From assembly GCA_024734495.1 (NCBI GenBank), contig JALMQS010000890.1:124001-188000 (forward strand): a stretch of 64,000 bases of DNA, in the 5' to 3' direction. The stretch comes from Forficula auricularia. Taxonomy: Eukaryota > Arthropoda > Insecta > Dermaptera > Forficulidae. Positions 23,452-34,820 of the stretch are shown one piece after another. A program made the position numbers and the translations under genes. Within the stretch, counting starts at the first letter, position 1, and every line of letters starts with the position of its first letter. Below the pieces are notes generated by a model. That model was given only the letters and a program-made list of their open reading frames with translations, ran no database searches and was not told where the DNA came from.

Positions 23452-24321
23452 CAGAGGTCGGGGAACTTTCTAGCCATTACCGCAAAATATTTTTGCGTAG
23501 GTCACTGTTACCCCTACATTCTGAAAAAGCAAAAAAAAAAAAATTACATGAAAACTATCTGTAAGTAAATAAAAATTGTAAACATTAACATAATTCAAAT
23601 GTTTTTACGCTTTAGAAAAATGATGTTGTTTCATTTTCGCTAAAATGACTTCAAAATTAGGATTTTTTGACGTGAGAGCAATTTCAATACAGTCCTCGGC
23701 ATTCAGCCGATTTCTGTTTTTCGTTTTTACGTTAAATAAAGTCGAAAATATATATAATATATTGATTAATTTTACGATTTTGAATTCTTGGAAAAGCAAT
23801 TAAAATAAAAATACTATAATATTTAAAAAGAACCGTCTTTAGTGGCCCAATTTTATTTTAATGGATTATCTAAGGAGCCAGTTATGGGAAAAAGTTTAAA
23901 TAAAAGCTAACTTTTATTTAATACTTTATTTTAAGCAGACGTAATCGATATTTTACAACGTTTCGAGAGCTACACCTCTGCTCTTTATCAGTGCACGTCA
24001 GCTGGAAAAGATCATTGCATGTTTTAAATTTTTGTTTTAAACTTTTTATAATACACTTTTAAAGGGTGGAATTGAGGTTTATATAGTACCCCCAAGTCAC
24101 AACAACACGCAAACTTAATCTCCAGCAGACGTTGCTTAAAATAAAGTATTAAATAAGAGTTAGCTTTTATTTCAACTTTTTCCCATAACTGGCCCCTTAG
24201 CTAATTCATTAAAATACTATAATAGTTTATAAAATAGAAAATTTTAAAAATGTCCTTATTACCCCCGATAGTTTCATTGTTACCCCATTTGGGGTAATTT
24301 ACCCCTGTTCCCCGACCGCTG
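23452..24321 (-). mobile_element. hAT element relic with transposase C-terminus
   Basis: Ends CAGAGGTCGGGGAAC and GTTCCCCGACCGCTG are inverted repeats flanked by a perfect 8-base duplication ATCTAGGG (23444-23451, 24322-24329). On the - strand, 23799-23605 encodes FNVKTKNRNRLNAEDCIEIA, the C-terminal end of hAT transposases of the ZBED/DUF4371 type. The rest of the transposase is deleted. An unrelated inverted-repeat element (23860-24213) is inserted within it. Confidence 0.85.
23860..24213. repeat. Inverted-repeat element with a hammerhead-like motif
   Basis: Arms of about 80 bases: GCCAGTTATGGGAAAAAGTT on the left and AACTTTTTCCCATAACTGGC on the right, continuing through AAATAAAAGCTAAC and its mirror. 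On the - strand at 23991-23960, CTGATAA is followed by an AGAGC...GCTCT hairpin and CGAAACGTTG. The core differs from hammerhead consensus at one position (A for G8). It sits inside the hAT relic. Confidence 0.7.
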
Positions 24322-24499
24322 ATCTAGGGAGTAAGAGCAGTATTTATCTTACTCTCCAGATAAATTTCAACATTACTGCCAAACCCAGGAATTTTTTAAA
24401 CAAAAGTTGTCAGAAATTACATCCCCTACAACATTGCTCATTATAAAATATGCGGTAGAGTTAATGGTTTAGGAGTTATTTGATCATTTTCATTCGTGC

Positions 24500-24800
24500 G
24501 TTTCTCCCAAACCCCTTTTTGGGGTCAAAATATCAAAACATTATATGGCTAAAAACATAAGTTAGAAGACATCTGATACAAATATGAAATTTCATAATAA
24601 TGCCTTGAGCCGTTTTGACGTGAATCGTGAGCAACTTTTCGCGGAAACCACGGAAACATACAGACATACAGACAGACATACAGCAATTTTGTTGAGGGTG
24701 TTTTCGTTCATAGCTTTGCTTGAAACGTGTGCAACCAAAATTTGGCGATATTTGGACCAATGTACAGACAAAACCTTAATTTTATATATATATATAGATT
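24500..24800. repeat. ACAGACAGACATACAG-type dispersed repeat
   Basis: GGAAACATACAGACATACAG and surrounding phrases (ATATGAAATTTCATAATAATG, GTTTTCGTTCATAGC) are of the type seen in dispersed arthropod repeats; the CAGACAGAC motif also occurs at 18600. The 72-75-residue ORFs on both strands are shadows. Confidence 0.45.
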
Positions 24801-24814
24801 AAGTCAGATTGTGA

Positions 24815-25086
24815 CGTCATACCGGGAGTCCGAATCTAATACTCTACCCCCACTACCAGCCCTTGAATCCAAATTGCAAGTCCGTGCAGGTTAGTCTGTT
24901 AGTCCAGGCTTCCAGGCGCCGCTATCAACATCTCTCCACACTTCAACGCGATCTTGACCTATTTTCTCTTCAATTTTGAGGCAGTTTTTCTTTAAAATCT
25001 GTTATATTTTCATTTTTAAAATAATTAATAATCTGAAGTGAAATTTTTAAAAATTATTTCCCGGGAAGATGAAAACACCAAGGTAA
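24815..25086 (+). promoter_or_regulatory. Possible 5' end of an unassigned gene
   Basis: A GC-richer patch (24820-24960, e.g. CAGGCTTCCAGGCGCCGCTA) is followed by CCCGGGAAG and ATGAAAACACCAAG directly before GTAAGCACC, a good splice donor. This looks like a leader plus a tiny first coding exon on the + strand. I found no in-phase next exon with certainty; the segment at about 26435-26480 opens in the wrong phase for direct joining. Tentative. Confidence 0.25.
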
Positions 25087-25294
25087 GCACCTAATGTCTT
25101 AACCTGTGCAATCTTATTTGAAAAAAGTTCTAGAAGGAGTTATTAATTAAAATAAATACAATTCTTTATAAAAAAATCGAATATCGTTTAATAAAAATTC
25201 AAAAATCTCGTTAAAATATGCAAAATTGAAGCTTTATCGAAGAATATAGTTGCATAGTTACATTAAGGAGCAATTGTTTATATTTTTCAAATTT

Positions 25295-25550
25295 TCAATT
25301 GATAAAGAGAGAATTTCTCTCAAATCGTTTTGAAATTAACTTGTTTAGCCAATTCAAGACTTTATAAGCCTTACTTCGTCTCTTAGTGCTAACCAGTTCG
25401 CACACGAAAGAGTCTACGCTAAGACCTTTAGAATCTTGGGATTGTAATTTCCGCACCCACCCCGCCGGGCGCTTGGGTAATTCTAGCAGCATCTACCTTT
25501 CCCAGATAGTTTTATCACTCTCGCCGAAGGCTTTTTTCTGAAAATTCTTA
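25295..25550 (-). pseudogene. Orphan GC-richer ORF fragment
   Basis: On the - strand, after TTTTTCAG, 13 codons (KKAFGESDKTIWE) lead to a TAG. An ATG follows and opens 65 residues: LPKRPAGWVRKLQSQ, FVCELVSTKRRSKAYKVLNW. Codon composition is richer in GC than the surroundings, suggesting real coding ancestry. I do not recognise it; a gag-like or transposon fragment or a broken host exon are both possible. Confidence 0.3.
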
Positions 25551-25611
25551 TTTATATAATTTAATAAAATTATTTATATAAATAAATCAAAAAAATGAAA
25601 TATTTTAAAGG

Positions 25612-26610
25612 ATACGGAGGTGCCAGGTGTATGGTAAAGTCATGTGGATGGCCACATCAGTTTATTTTGTAAAAAATTAAAAAAAAGTTCTTCAATGGGG
25701 TTCCCAAATCATCTCTGCTCTTTTTCACTTACTCCATTCGTAGTGCGACTTTAATTGGAGAGCGTACCGTGTCTTGAAAATTTTTTTCATTTTGTCTTCT
25801 AATTGAAACTTTAAATTTTAAATTTGTATTTTTCAATTATTGAAACAATGGGTTCTTTTGGATTGTAAGCAAAATAAGATGAGGCAGGGATGTTGTTGTG
25901 TTCTTTGACTACGCAGGGATGTTGTGTTCCTTGACTAGGCAGGTTCACGCACATCCCCATCTTCACTCTATTTGATTATAAAAATTGAATTTATTAATCT
26001 CTTTTTTTATATTATTTAATGGCATCAGGCATACACCCATTTTGCCAGCCAATATATTCACATTAACTCTACAAAAATCAAAACAACAAATTTAAAAAAA
26101 AAAAAAATTATTAATCTGGGGTGTTCAGATTAATATTATTTTAAGCCCCAAGCCGACGCCATTATTCTCTCCCCTATTTCAACATTTTTTATTAATTTTT
26201 CAATCGAGTTTTTGATATCTAATCTTTGAAAAGTTAAATTTTTGAATGATTCTAGTTATTTAATCATTTGAATTGAGAAATAATATATAAAAATTAAAGA
26301 TTGCCCATTCGGAGGTTAGCTTAGCTCTTAATTCGAGTATATAGCTATGTGTGATTTCTAAACTTAAGCTTACATATTGTATCTTGTATTAATATATTTT
26401 CTTAATATTCTATTTCAGTCGATTGTGGTGAATAATCAATCATTCTTTTCTCCAAGTGAGCCAGAGCTGACCTCTTCAAAAGTAAATTCAATTTTTCTAA
26501 CAATTAGACTAAATATTATTTTGCATTAACTTGTAATAGAACATATTCTATTTATATTCCTATGCATTAGATTATTTTATTTTTTAATATCATTTTATGG
26601 GGGATGAGGG
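25612..26610. repeat. Direct repeat, unit 1 (about 1 kb)
   Basis: Matches 26783-27640 along its length: GTATGGTAAAGTCATGTGGA at the start, TTCTTCAATGGGGTTCCCAA, CTTTGACTACGCAG, GCCGACGCCATTATTCTCTC, AATTCGAGTATATAG, GATTGTGGTGAATAATCAA. It carries an extra segment at 26001-26110 absent from unit 2. Near 26435 a segment after TATTTCAG reads SIVVNNQSFFSPSEPELTSS, open only in this unit. It is either two copies of one dispersed element or a local duplication. Confidence 0.85.
26001..26110 (+). mobile_element. Small poly(A)-tailed insertion in direct repeat unit 1
   Basis: Unit 1 contains about 110 bases not in unit 2. They end in about 14 A residues and are flanked by TTATTAATCT on both sides, consistent with a target duplication of about 10 bases. 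Size, tail and duplication indicate a short LINE-mobilised insertion. Family unknown. Confidence 0.7.
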
Positions 26611-26782
26611 GATGAAAAATATTTTCAAACAAAAATCGAAGAAAGCTGATTTTTCTAATAAAATAGTCTCATAAATAAAAGGAGATATCATTAATTGGTA
26701 ACGGTCCCAAAATTAAGAGAGAGAGAGGGGGGGGGGTTATTTCGTAAATAATTAAAAATTATTTTATTTAATATAAAATATA

Positions 26783-27640
26783 TAGGGGAGCCAGGTGTAT
26801 GGTAAAGTCATGTGGATGGCCACATCAATTTATTTCGTAAAAAATTAAAAAAAAGTTCTTCAATGGGGTTCCCAAACCATCTCTGCTCTATTTCACTTAC
26901 TCCATTCTTAGAGCGACTTTAATAGGAGAGCGTACCGAGTCTTGAAAAATTTTCATTTTGACTCCTAATTGAAACTTTAAATTTTAAATTTGTATTTTTC
27001 AATTATTGAAACAATGGATTCTTTTTGATTGTTAGCAACATGAGATGAGTGTTGTTGTGTTCTTTGACTACGCAGAGATGTTGTGTTCTTTGACTAGGCA
27101 GGCTCACGCAGATTCCATCTTCACACTAATTGATTATTAGAATTTGAATTGATTAATCTGGGGTGTTCGGATTAATATTATTTTAAGCCCCAAACCGACG
27201 CCATTATTCTCTCCCTATTTCAATACATTTCTTATTAATTTTTCAATCGAGTTTTTGATATTTAATATTTGAAAAGTTAACTTTTTGAAGGATTCTAGTT
27301 ATTTAATCATTTGAATTGAGAAATAATATATAAAAATTAAAGATTGGCCATGCGAAGGTGATCTTCTTAGCTCTTAATTCGAGTATATAGGTATGTGAGA
27401 TTTCTAAACTTAAGCTTACATATTGTAGCTTTTAATATCTTATATTAATATATTTTCTTAATATTCTATTTCGGAAGATTGTGGTGAATAATCAACCATT
27501 CCTTTCTATAAGAGCTGACCTCTTCAAATTAGTAAGTTCCAATTTTTCTAACCATTTGACTAAATATTATATTGCATTAACTTGTAAAAAGAATATGATA
27601 TTCCTATGCATTGGATTTTTTTTAATATTAATTTATTAAT
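26783..27640. repeat. Direct repeat, unit 2
   Basis: Second copy of the repeat at 25612-26610, in the same orientation about 1.2 kb away, without the small poly(A) insertion. The exon-like segment of unit 1 is diverged here (deletion after CCTTTCTATAAG), so any coding role is lost in this copy. Confidence 0.85.
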
Positions 27641-27716
27641 TCCTATTAATAATTTGCTATGCTGTTCTATTCGATTCCTATTTACACGTCCAAACTTGTT
27701 TTCAAGAGTCAATTAT

Positions 27717-27905
27717 AGGCGAGTTTCTTGGAGTTGAGCAATATTAGCATGGGTTATATTTTGGATGAGTAACCACCCCCATAAGAAGACGAATTAATAG
27801 TTTGTTTTCATTAACTCTTGGCATGTTGAAAGATCTCATCCGAAAGATAATGTTAAGGAGCATGTGACGAGGGTTGACATCTGGATAGGTGACCATCATA
27901 TAAAA
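27717..27905 (+). ncRNA. Two 5S-rRNA-derived units in tandem (SINE-like or pseudogenes)
   Basis: The first unit has GAGTTGAGCAATATTAGCAT (A box and intermediate element) and GGATGAGTAACCACC (box C). The second has GCATGTTGAAAGATCTCATC, TGTTAAGGAGCATGTGACGA and GGATAGGTGACCATCA. Order and spacing match the middle and 3' half of 5S rRNA, but many bases differ, so these are not functional 5S genes. Two in tandem followed by a dispersed body at 27911-28098 suggest a 5S-derived SINE (SINE3-like) or its relics. Confidence 0.6.
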
Positions 27906-27910
27906 ACTTA

Positions 27911-28098
27911 CATTTTTTGACGTGATAACGTCTTATAAATCGATGAACACCGGCTGCATGCACGAAAAAGTGTCACGTTCCAGTGGGCGGAGCTTATTGT
28001 AGAAGTTCTCGAAGAAGCTCGCGTGGCGGCGTTCCAGTAGCAGAACTAATTAGTAGAGATTGGGGTGTTGGTACAAGGTGAAACATCTTTAATAAAGA
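27911..28098. repeat. Dispersed repeat body shared with 61590-61650 and 7449-7492
   Basis: GACGTGATAACGTCTTATAA, CCGGCTGCATGCACGAAAAA recur in reverse complement at 61594-61650, and AGTAGAGATTGGGGTGTTGG / AAGGTGAAACATCTTT recur in reverse complement at 7449-7492. It directly follows the 5S-like units, so it may be the body of the same element. Confidence 0.65.
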
Positions 28099-28204
28099 TA
28101 AGAGTAAATAAATATTATAAGTAATATTCATTTACTATACTACTCCTAACACACCTTACTATATTACCCTAACAATACTATGAGTTAAGGATTCTTGGTC
28201 ACTT

Positions 28205-28650
28205 GTTTCACATTAAAATTAAAAAAAAATTAAAAGATGTAAATTTTTTCAATATATATATTTCGGACTATCAACCCATCTTCAGGAAGTACAGAAAATA
28301 ACTAATTCAACTTTTGAATGCTAGGTATATATATGTTTAGTGTACAGAGGGGGAAAAAAATGTTTTCATTTTTTAAATTATTTTAAACGATAATCTCTCT
28401 TAGAGATGTAGGATATTGTTAAGTGAAAATTTAGGTAGTGTAGGCTTTATTGACATTGGTATAGATATAGATAAATAAAGGAAAATGAGAAGTTCATTGA
28501 CTTTTGTCTATAGGCTGGGAATCTATTTTTTTTTGGGCTTAAGCAGAAGGCCCGGGCGTCAGCTAGTTTTAAATATAAAAGAAGAACCAGGAGTATGGTA
28601 AAGTCATGTGGATGGCCACTTTACCTTATTTATTTTAAAAATAGTTAAAT
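28205..28650. repeat. Repeat remnants: hammerhead-like motif and truncated repeat start
   Basis: On the - strand at 28285-28260, CTGAAGA is followed by T, a short GGG...TCC hairpin and GAAAT, a weak version of the recurrent motif. At 28588-28622 GTATGGTAAAGTCATGTGGA is the start of the family also at 25618 and 26788, but the sequence diverges after about 40 bases. Confidence 0.5.
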
Positions 28651-29009
28651 TAAATTTGAGTGAAAATTAAAAAAAAAATGTAATTTAAATTAAATTAAAT
28701 TATAAAAAAAAATTCCTATTTATTTAACCCTATCCCCCCACCCTCTTTGAATAAAAATTTGTATCTATTTAAAATGTTAATAAAAAATTTGATTATTTTA
28801 CATTTGTTTTCAAATTGGTAAGTAAGGGGACAAAGTATTATAAATAAAAATAATTTTAATTTTTAATAATTGAATTTTTAGATAGTATTGGTAGTATTAA
28901 GCCAATTAAAATCTGACAATACATATTTGCTTTTATTTAATTTGTATTACTTAGATTATATAATTTTTTTGTATTACAATAAAATACTATTATTATTCTT
29001 TTGGTTTTT

Positions 29010-31278
29010 ATAGATCTACGTCTGGATAATGATCCTTTCTGAAGAGCTGTTTCGTCTCTAAGCGCCTCATTAGAACGATTGATCTATATAGTTGGACTTT
29101 GACCTGTTGACCATCCCGCTCGAGCATCCGACAGCCGAATTAAATCACCGCATATTACAACGAATGTATGTATTCTCATTAATGCGGGGCGCAGAATCAA
29201 TTCAATTAGTTTTCTTTAGGTCGATCTAGTGACATCCTAGACTTATTTCAAAATTTTCAATTTACTAGAAATATTTTTCTCGTTAATAGGGACATATAGC
29301 TAGTTAGATAATTAAAGGGCATTAGAATGCCTTCTTAAAACATAGGATGTTTTTTCTTTTTTTCTCTTTCAGACACAGGTTTTCGTCATAATCCCTCATG
29401 TAGTATTTAGAAAATAGTAATATTCAAAAATTTCAATATTTAAAAATAAATTACATTTAATTTTTATTTTAATTAAAGAATTTTTTTAATTCAGATTTAT
29501 TTTTTCCCATAGGTAGATACTATGAATTAAATTTTAAATTTCAAATAAATTTACAAAATTTAAATAAATTATTAATATATTATTTTGGTAAAATAAAAAT
29601 TAGTTAATTTAGTAGAATAGGATTTTCAGTGACCCTTAACCATCCTCGATTGCCCATGCAGTCCATGCATGCAAGCGGGCCTACATTAAAAGACAGGAGA
29701 GGAAGGATTTGGAAAGCTGAGTAATGGATGATGTTGATGGGTGGTTTAGATTAGTGTAAATCTGTAAGTAAAACTCGATCTCGTGTCTTCTCGGATCGTG
29801 TTAGGATGTCTCTCTTTTCATTTAGGTAACCAACCCGTCCATCATCCATTCTTACCCGACCACCGAGGGACATCGCTTCTTGATTATCCAAATGATAATC
29901 AAGAAGGCTTCAAAAAGGTTTTCACTGTTTAGAAATTAGGAATGAATAGAATAGAAAGGTGTGTGGTTGGTCTAACGATGTTTAGTAATGTATGTGTCCA
30001 ATAGGTATAGAGAAAGTACTACTCTAATACCTACTAAGGGAAGGGATTTCTTCTTTTCTTTCTTTCTTTCTCTTTGGTGTGCAATGTGTCTATGTGTTTT
30101 ATTTTCAGGTACAACAGACACATACATTTATTAAACAGAGTAACCAACCACAAATATACCTTTATAGTTAGGTTCAGTTAATAATACTGATAATCCGCGA
30201 ATATATCTCCTCCTAGGTGAGGAATTAGACTTTAGGGGGCGATTTTTTAACAAATATATATCTGCGCCTTCGCCAACGATATAATTATAAGTGGGGTTTA
30301 GGCCTTTTAATTTTTAATTACGGATTTTCCGATTTACTTAAGTATCGGTTGCAATGACAATTGGACTACTCAGATATTCAGTCTGGCATAGGGTGTTGTC
30401 GTAGAACCCCATAGGTACGCGAATGTGCCGGGTTTTTGGGGTGCCCGGACATAGGCAGGCATATTTTTACTTTCCAGCTATCGAGAGGGCTCAGCTGTCT
30501 ATGCAACCAATACTTGAGAGATCGGTTTAATCCTCTATCTGAATGACTGTGTAATTTTTCGAAAGACCATTACTGAAGTCTTTCCTGGAAACCTGAATGT
30601 ACAGGACATATGCCTCTTGATCTGTACAGGTGAGACGCTTGGAGAGATGTGTCGTAGGGCTAGCTATGTTCGTTCGATAGGGTTTCTTTTTTCAGCAGGG
30701 GCACATTAATCCTTGAATCTTACGCTGTACTTCAATGATGATCGGATATACTATGATGTACTAGTAGGTTTCCCATCCTAATTTTAACCAATTCAAACTC
30801 TCCTCTTCTTAGTTCGTTTCGAAATTAGGTGGAGTGTGTAGGTGGGAGGAGAGATTTGAATTTGGTAGATAAGAAATCTTTTAAATGATTCTTATCCTAG
30901 GTAACTTGTATGAGTGATGTGTTTTCCTCTTCTTTCTTCTTAAAACTAAACTATCGGGTTTGGGCGCGTTTTCTCGTTTCGTCCGATTGTTCACGTTTTC
31001 GGTCTTAAATTCGTGATTAATCAATTTCAATTAGGCCATTCTGAGCCAAACCATGTGTGGTTTTACGTGTTCGCGGTCGCGGTCGTCTCAAGAAAGAAGA
31101 CCAGATGATAGTTGACCATCTGAGCCATTTTAGATTTAGGGAGTAGGTTAGAACATCAAGCCATTAGGGCGCAAATAAGTGGTCTCTTCGGTTAGTATTT
31201 AGTCAATTCCTATTTTATTTTTTTATTTTAAATTTGAACAAGGCAATAGTATTTAATTTATTTATTTTTATATTTTAG
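29010..31278 (+). other. GC-richer non-repetitive island without long ORFs
   Basis: Compared with its surroundings this block is conspicuously richer in G and C and shows no match to other repeats in the window. It holds a perfect hairpin (CTTCTTGATTATC-CAAAT-GATAATCAAGAAG, 29875-29907) and no ORF of note. It ends near TATTTTAG at 31278. Candidates are a long non-coding RNA, a long UTR or an old unrecognised element. No rRNA, SRP RNA or RNase P signature was recognised. Confidence 0.4.
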
Positions 31279-31528
31279 ATGAAGAAAGTATGGTTGGTTT
31301 GTGGGGGCTGAGGCTTCTTTTCATGTCTTTCTCGAATCGATCTACGGTAGGCATTCTTATTTGATAATTGATAAATCTTTAATATAAATAATCATTTTTT
31401 ATTTTATACCATTCTCTTTTCTTTCATGATGTTCCTCTTTTGAAACTCTCTCATCCAACTACACATTTATTTTCTTTATAATATAGTGAGTACATATTTT
31501 TATCATGAGCGCATTTATTTAGCTAGAC

Positions 31529-31865
31529 CAGCAGTGTTTCCCAACTTTTTTGTGCCATGTTCCACTTAAGCCTTTCTAATATTCTCATGCCCCCTATGTA
31601 ACATAAACATAATTTTTATATTCTAAAAATGAATATAAATATAATTACAAAAACAAAATTTTGTTGATTAGTATTTTGTATGGTTCTAGAAACATTTACT
31701 AAAAGTGTATATTATATATTACTGAAGCTATTTATTATCAAATTTTGTTAACATATATTTTCTCAAAAATGGGTAACTAATTAGGTAGATTTTTAAATTT
31801 ATCTGGACAAGCCTATTTTTCTATTGCCCCCCTGTAGAGTGTGGGCTCCACGTTGGGAAACACTG
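31529..31865. mobile_element. hAT-type MITE
   Basis: CAGTGTTTCCCAAC near 31532 and GTTGGGAAACACTG ending 31865 are inverted repeats. AGCTAGAC (31521-31528) and AGCTACAC (31866-31873) are a one-mismatch 8-base target duplication. Interior is non-coding, AT-rich. Confidence 0.8.
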
Positions 31866-32667
31866 AGCTACACTGTTAAAAAATTGTGTTTACAATACAA
31901 ATAGTTTGGAAATTTAGAAGATTGGGAATATTAAAAAATACTATATTATATTGGAAAAATCAGATTAACTCATTGCAAAAATACAAAAATATATTGTAAC
32001 TTTACTTTTTTCTTGTATTAATTAGATACACATTAGTAAAAAATACGTAAGATTACAATACTGGTATGAATATTACTAAAAAGTTTTGAGGCCGGACTTC
32101 CCATTATTTTATAGTAAAATTATATAAGAAATTTTTAACAGTGTAGATTATATTATACTTATTAGAAATAAAGTAACACACTCTTGTGCTATTGTACTTT
32201 CATTTACTACATGCTCGTTGGCTAATTGAATATGCAGTAAGTGAAAGTTCCTACTAATATGTTTTTATTTTTGAGATTTGTAAGTTATCTACATTGCCTT
32301 CTTTGGTTGCCTTTCTTGTATCTTCCTGGAAGAAGATTCTATTGAAACTTTCACTCTTCAACACCCGCCTGCGATTCGTCGAAAGACGAGAAGAGTAATG
32401 TTTTTACAGTATTTACACTTCCTGTCTAAAAAATTCTACCACCCAGAAGGAAAAATTCACTCTACCTAATTCTTCTAGTTTAATTACGTTTGTTTAAAAA
32501 ACAATCAGTATATCACCATAATAAAAAATAAGGTGAATTAAAGAACAAATTTAATTATAAAAATACTATTACTAGTAGTGATACATTTCCTAATTTAATG
32601 GGGCAAAATAATTAGATGATCTTGATTTTCATTCCTGGCTTGTTGGAGGTGATACACAGCTCCCTCT

Positions 32668-32890
32668 AAGGCCCGCTGCACACGAGGCTTTTTTCTCTTC
32701 TTGTTTTTGTGATGGGAGCATTCTGTTTGCCATTTGGAGGCCTGCCCGGATCGAAATGACATCACTTTTTGGCTAGCTTGCTTGATTTAAAAGATATGAC
32801 ATGATCTATTTTCCGGCTTGGTCTTGGGATGCTTTTGGGTGGGAGGAAGCAAACAAATTATTAAAACAAGCCTCGTGTGCAGCGGCCTTA
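32668..32890. mobile_element. MITE with GGCCCGCTGCACACGAGG inverted ends
   Basis: TAAGGCCCGCTGCACACGAG at 32668 is mirrored by CTCGTGTGCAGCGGCCTTA ending 32890, about 25 matching bases with one indel. The interior (about 170 bases) is non-coding. Confidence 0.8.
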
Positions 32891-33421
32891 TGTTTCTACA
32901 AAATATTTTTTTTACTCATCTTTTTTTCATTAACTTCTTTAAAGTGGGTAATTATTTTGTAAAAATATCATATTAGCTTCCTTAGTGGTGAAATTTTTAG
33001 ACTTGAACTAGTAGTTATTGGTAAATGATAAAACTCAGTGATTAATTATAATTTAATTCTTTCAAAGGTTACTACTTATATCATTTGGTGTTCGAGGAGA
33101 CCAATTAATTCATCGTCATGAATTTAATACTGCACAAAAATTCCTAACAGCTTACTTTTCATCGAAAGAATCCAAAGGTGAATAGTCTACATATTTTAAT
33201 CAATAATATTTTATTTATTTAAACTTACTACCAAAATCTCTATCATTTTGTTTTTAAATAGTCTCACACTTAGAAAACGATCAGTCGAGACTATTCAAAT
33301 ACACATTTAAACAATTTTGTTGTTGGTGGTAGTATTGTCGTTGTTGATGTTGGTATAGTTGTAAGTTAAGTTATAAGTAAATCTGTAAGTAAATAAATAA
33401 ACAATTTCGTTGTTGTTAGTG

Positions 33422-33600
33422 GCATTGTTGATGTTGAGACTTTTTTGTTCTTTGGCTTTACGGCCCTTCTAGCCATCAGCTAATTTACGATACTGATATT
33501 AAATTAAGACTTCTATGCAGTGATCAGATTTTTATCCGGTTGCCTCGAGTCGGATTCGAACCCGGGTCCACTTATGTTGAGACTTTTGTGATTAGAATAA
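33422..33600 (-). mobile_element. tRNA-like SINE remnant
   Basis: Read on the - strand, GACCCGGGTTCGAATCCGAC (33550-33569) is a good RNA polymerase III B box in a tRNA T-arm context. A recognisable A box and a full cloverleaf are not present. Sequence downstream on the - strand (GGGCCGTAAAGCCAAAGAAC) is the SINE-like body. Not a functional tRNA. Confidence 0.5.
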
Positions 33601-33829
33601 TGATCTGACTATTGTTCTCCTGAAAGGGTGGTGCATTCATTTCTGAACGCCAACCTATTAGTTAAATAATCGCCTGTATAAAAATCATAAAAAGCATAAA
33701 AATATTATGTAAAATAATTAACTTAATTTATTTACACGATAGGGTATTTATTATAACACTTTTAACTACCTCAAGATTTAGAACTTAATGAAAAAAGTGA
33801 TAATAGGGCTAACGTACCATTTTCAAGCG

Positions 33830-34110
33830 CCCCCGCCATACGTTCTTAAACTGGGGTCCGTGTAGACATTACCGGGGGTCCGCGAAATTATAAAAAATGT
33901 TTGCAAACAGTTCAAGAAGACGGTGAAAAGGGTAGAATCGCGGAGCAATATAAATCATATTTTTAAGGCAAAAAATAAAACATTTATTTACCTATTTTAT
34001 TATTATGTGTCACGTACTAAAATTCAACCTCATTGAATACTACAATTTGTTACTTTGTTTGAGACCATGGGTTCCGTAGTCTTTACCTGAGGACCTTTTG
34101 AAATCGCGCT
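33830..34110. mobile_element. hAT-like remnant
   Basis: GTTCTTAAACTGGGGTCCGT near 33841 and GGTCCGCGAAATT resemble internal ends of hAT MITEs; a weaker GAGACCATGGGTTCCG near 34060 may be the other side. No duplication was identified. Confidence 0.35.
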
Positions 34111-34820
34111 TGGCGCGAAACAGATTCTCCAATACTTTATCCATCCTTCGATTTGGATAAAGTAAATAAGCAAAATCACATTAATAAAATGGAAATAACG
34201 CAGCAATTATGGAAAACTCGAATGTTTAAGTGATAAACTCTACCTTTTCTTTTCTCTACCTATTTAAAAGCTTATGTAAAAAAGGATCCTTTCATATACA
34301 TACTTTTGATGGCTTCCATGCCATAAGCTCTGGAGCATTCCATTAACGGCTGGACTCTCCTAGCTCTTACGCAGCTTTCATTCTTCTGGGCGCAAATGGT
34401 TGCCTAAATACAGGCGAACCAACGTCAAAAAAATCAAGTTCAAATTCAGGCTACATTTTGAAGATTTTAATTAGTACAGTTATTTATTTATATTTTATAA
34501 TTAAATAATTATTTATAGTTGGTAAAAAAATTAATTATCTACTTAAAAAGCTCTAAATGAAAAAAATATTTCAAATTCAATTTCGTTTTCGGACAAGAGC
34601 TTCAATTTAGATTCACGTTGGATGAAGTAATATAACAACCAAGCAGTGGGTCTTCTGCTTGATGTAAATTTATAAGGAATTTACTTCATTCTCAGTCTTG
34701 TAGGTTTATTTGTATTTAATTTTTCAACTTGAACGGGCAGTTAGTAAATTAATTATTACACTGTTCATAAAGAAAAATCATTGAGGCTGTTGTATGCTTG
34801 ATTCAAATATACATATCCAT

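Larger units (their letters stand above)
31279..33330 (+). other. Exon-like short open segments (unassigned)
   Basis: 31279-31346 lies between TATTTTAG and GTAGGC and is open in one frame (EESMVGLWGLRLLFMSFSN). About 32306-32394 is open (IAFFGCLSCIFLEEDSIETF, then HPPAIRRKTRR) with GTAATG after it. 33070-33180 lies between CTTTCAAAG and GTGAAT and is open (SFGVRGDQLIHRHEF, NTAQKFLTAYFSSKES). Phases do not join simply and no family is recognised, so this may be a real small-exon gene, a lncRNA with chance ORFs, or a decayed gene. Confidence 0.25.

Noticed and set aside
27820..27905. Functional 5S rRNA gene
   Set aside because: Too many changes in conserved loops and no complete 5' half.
33540..33600. 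Possible tRNA gene on the - strand
   Set aside because: Good B box only; no A box or cloverleaf.
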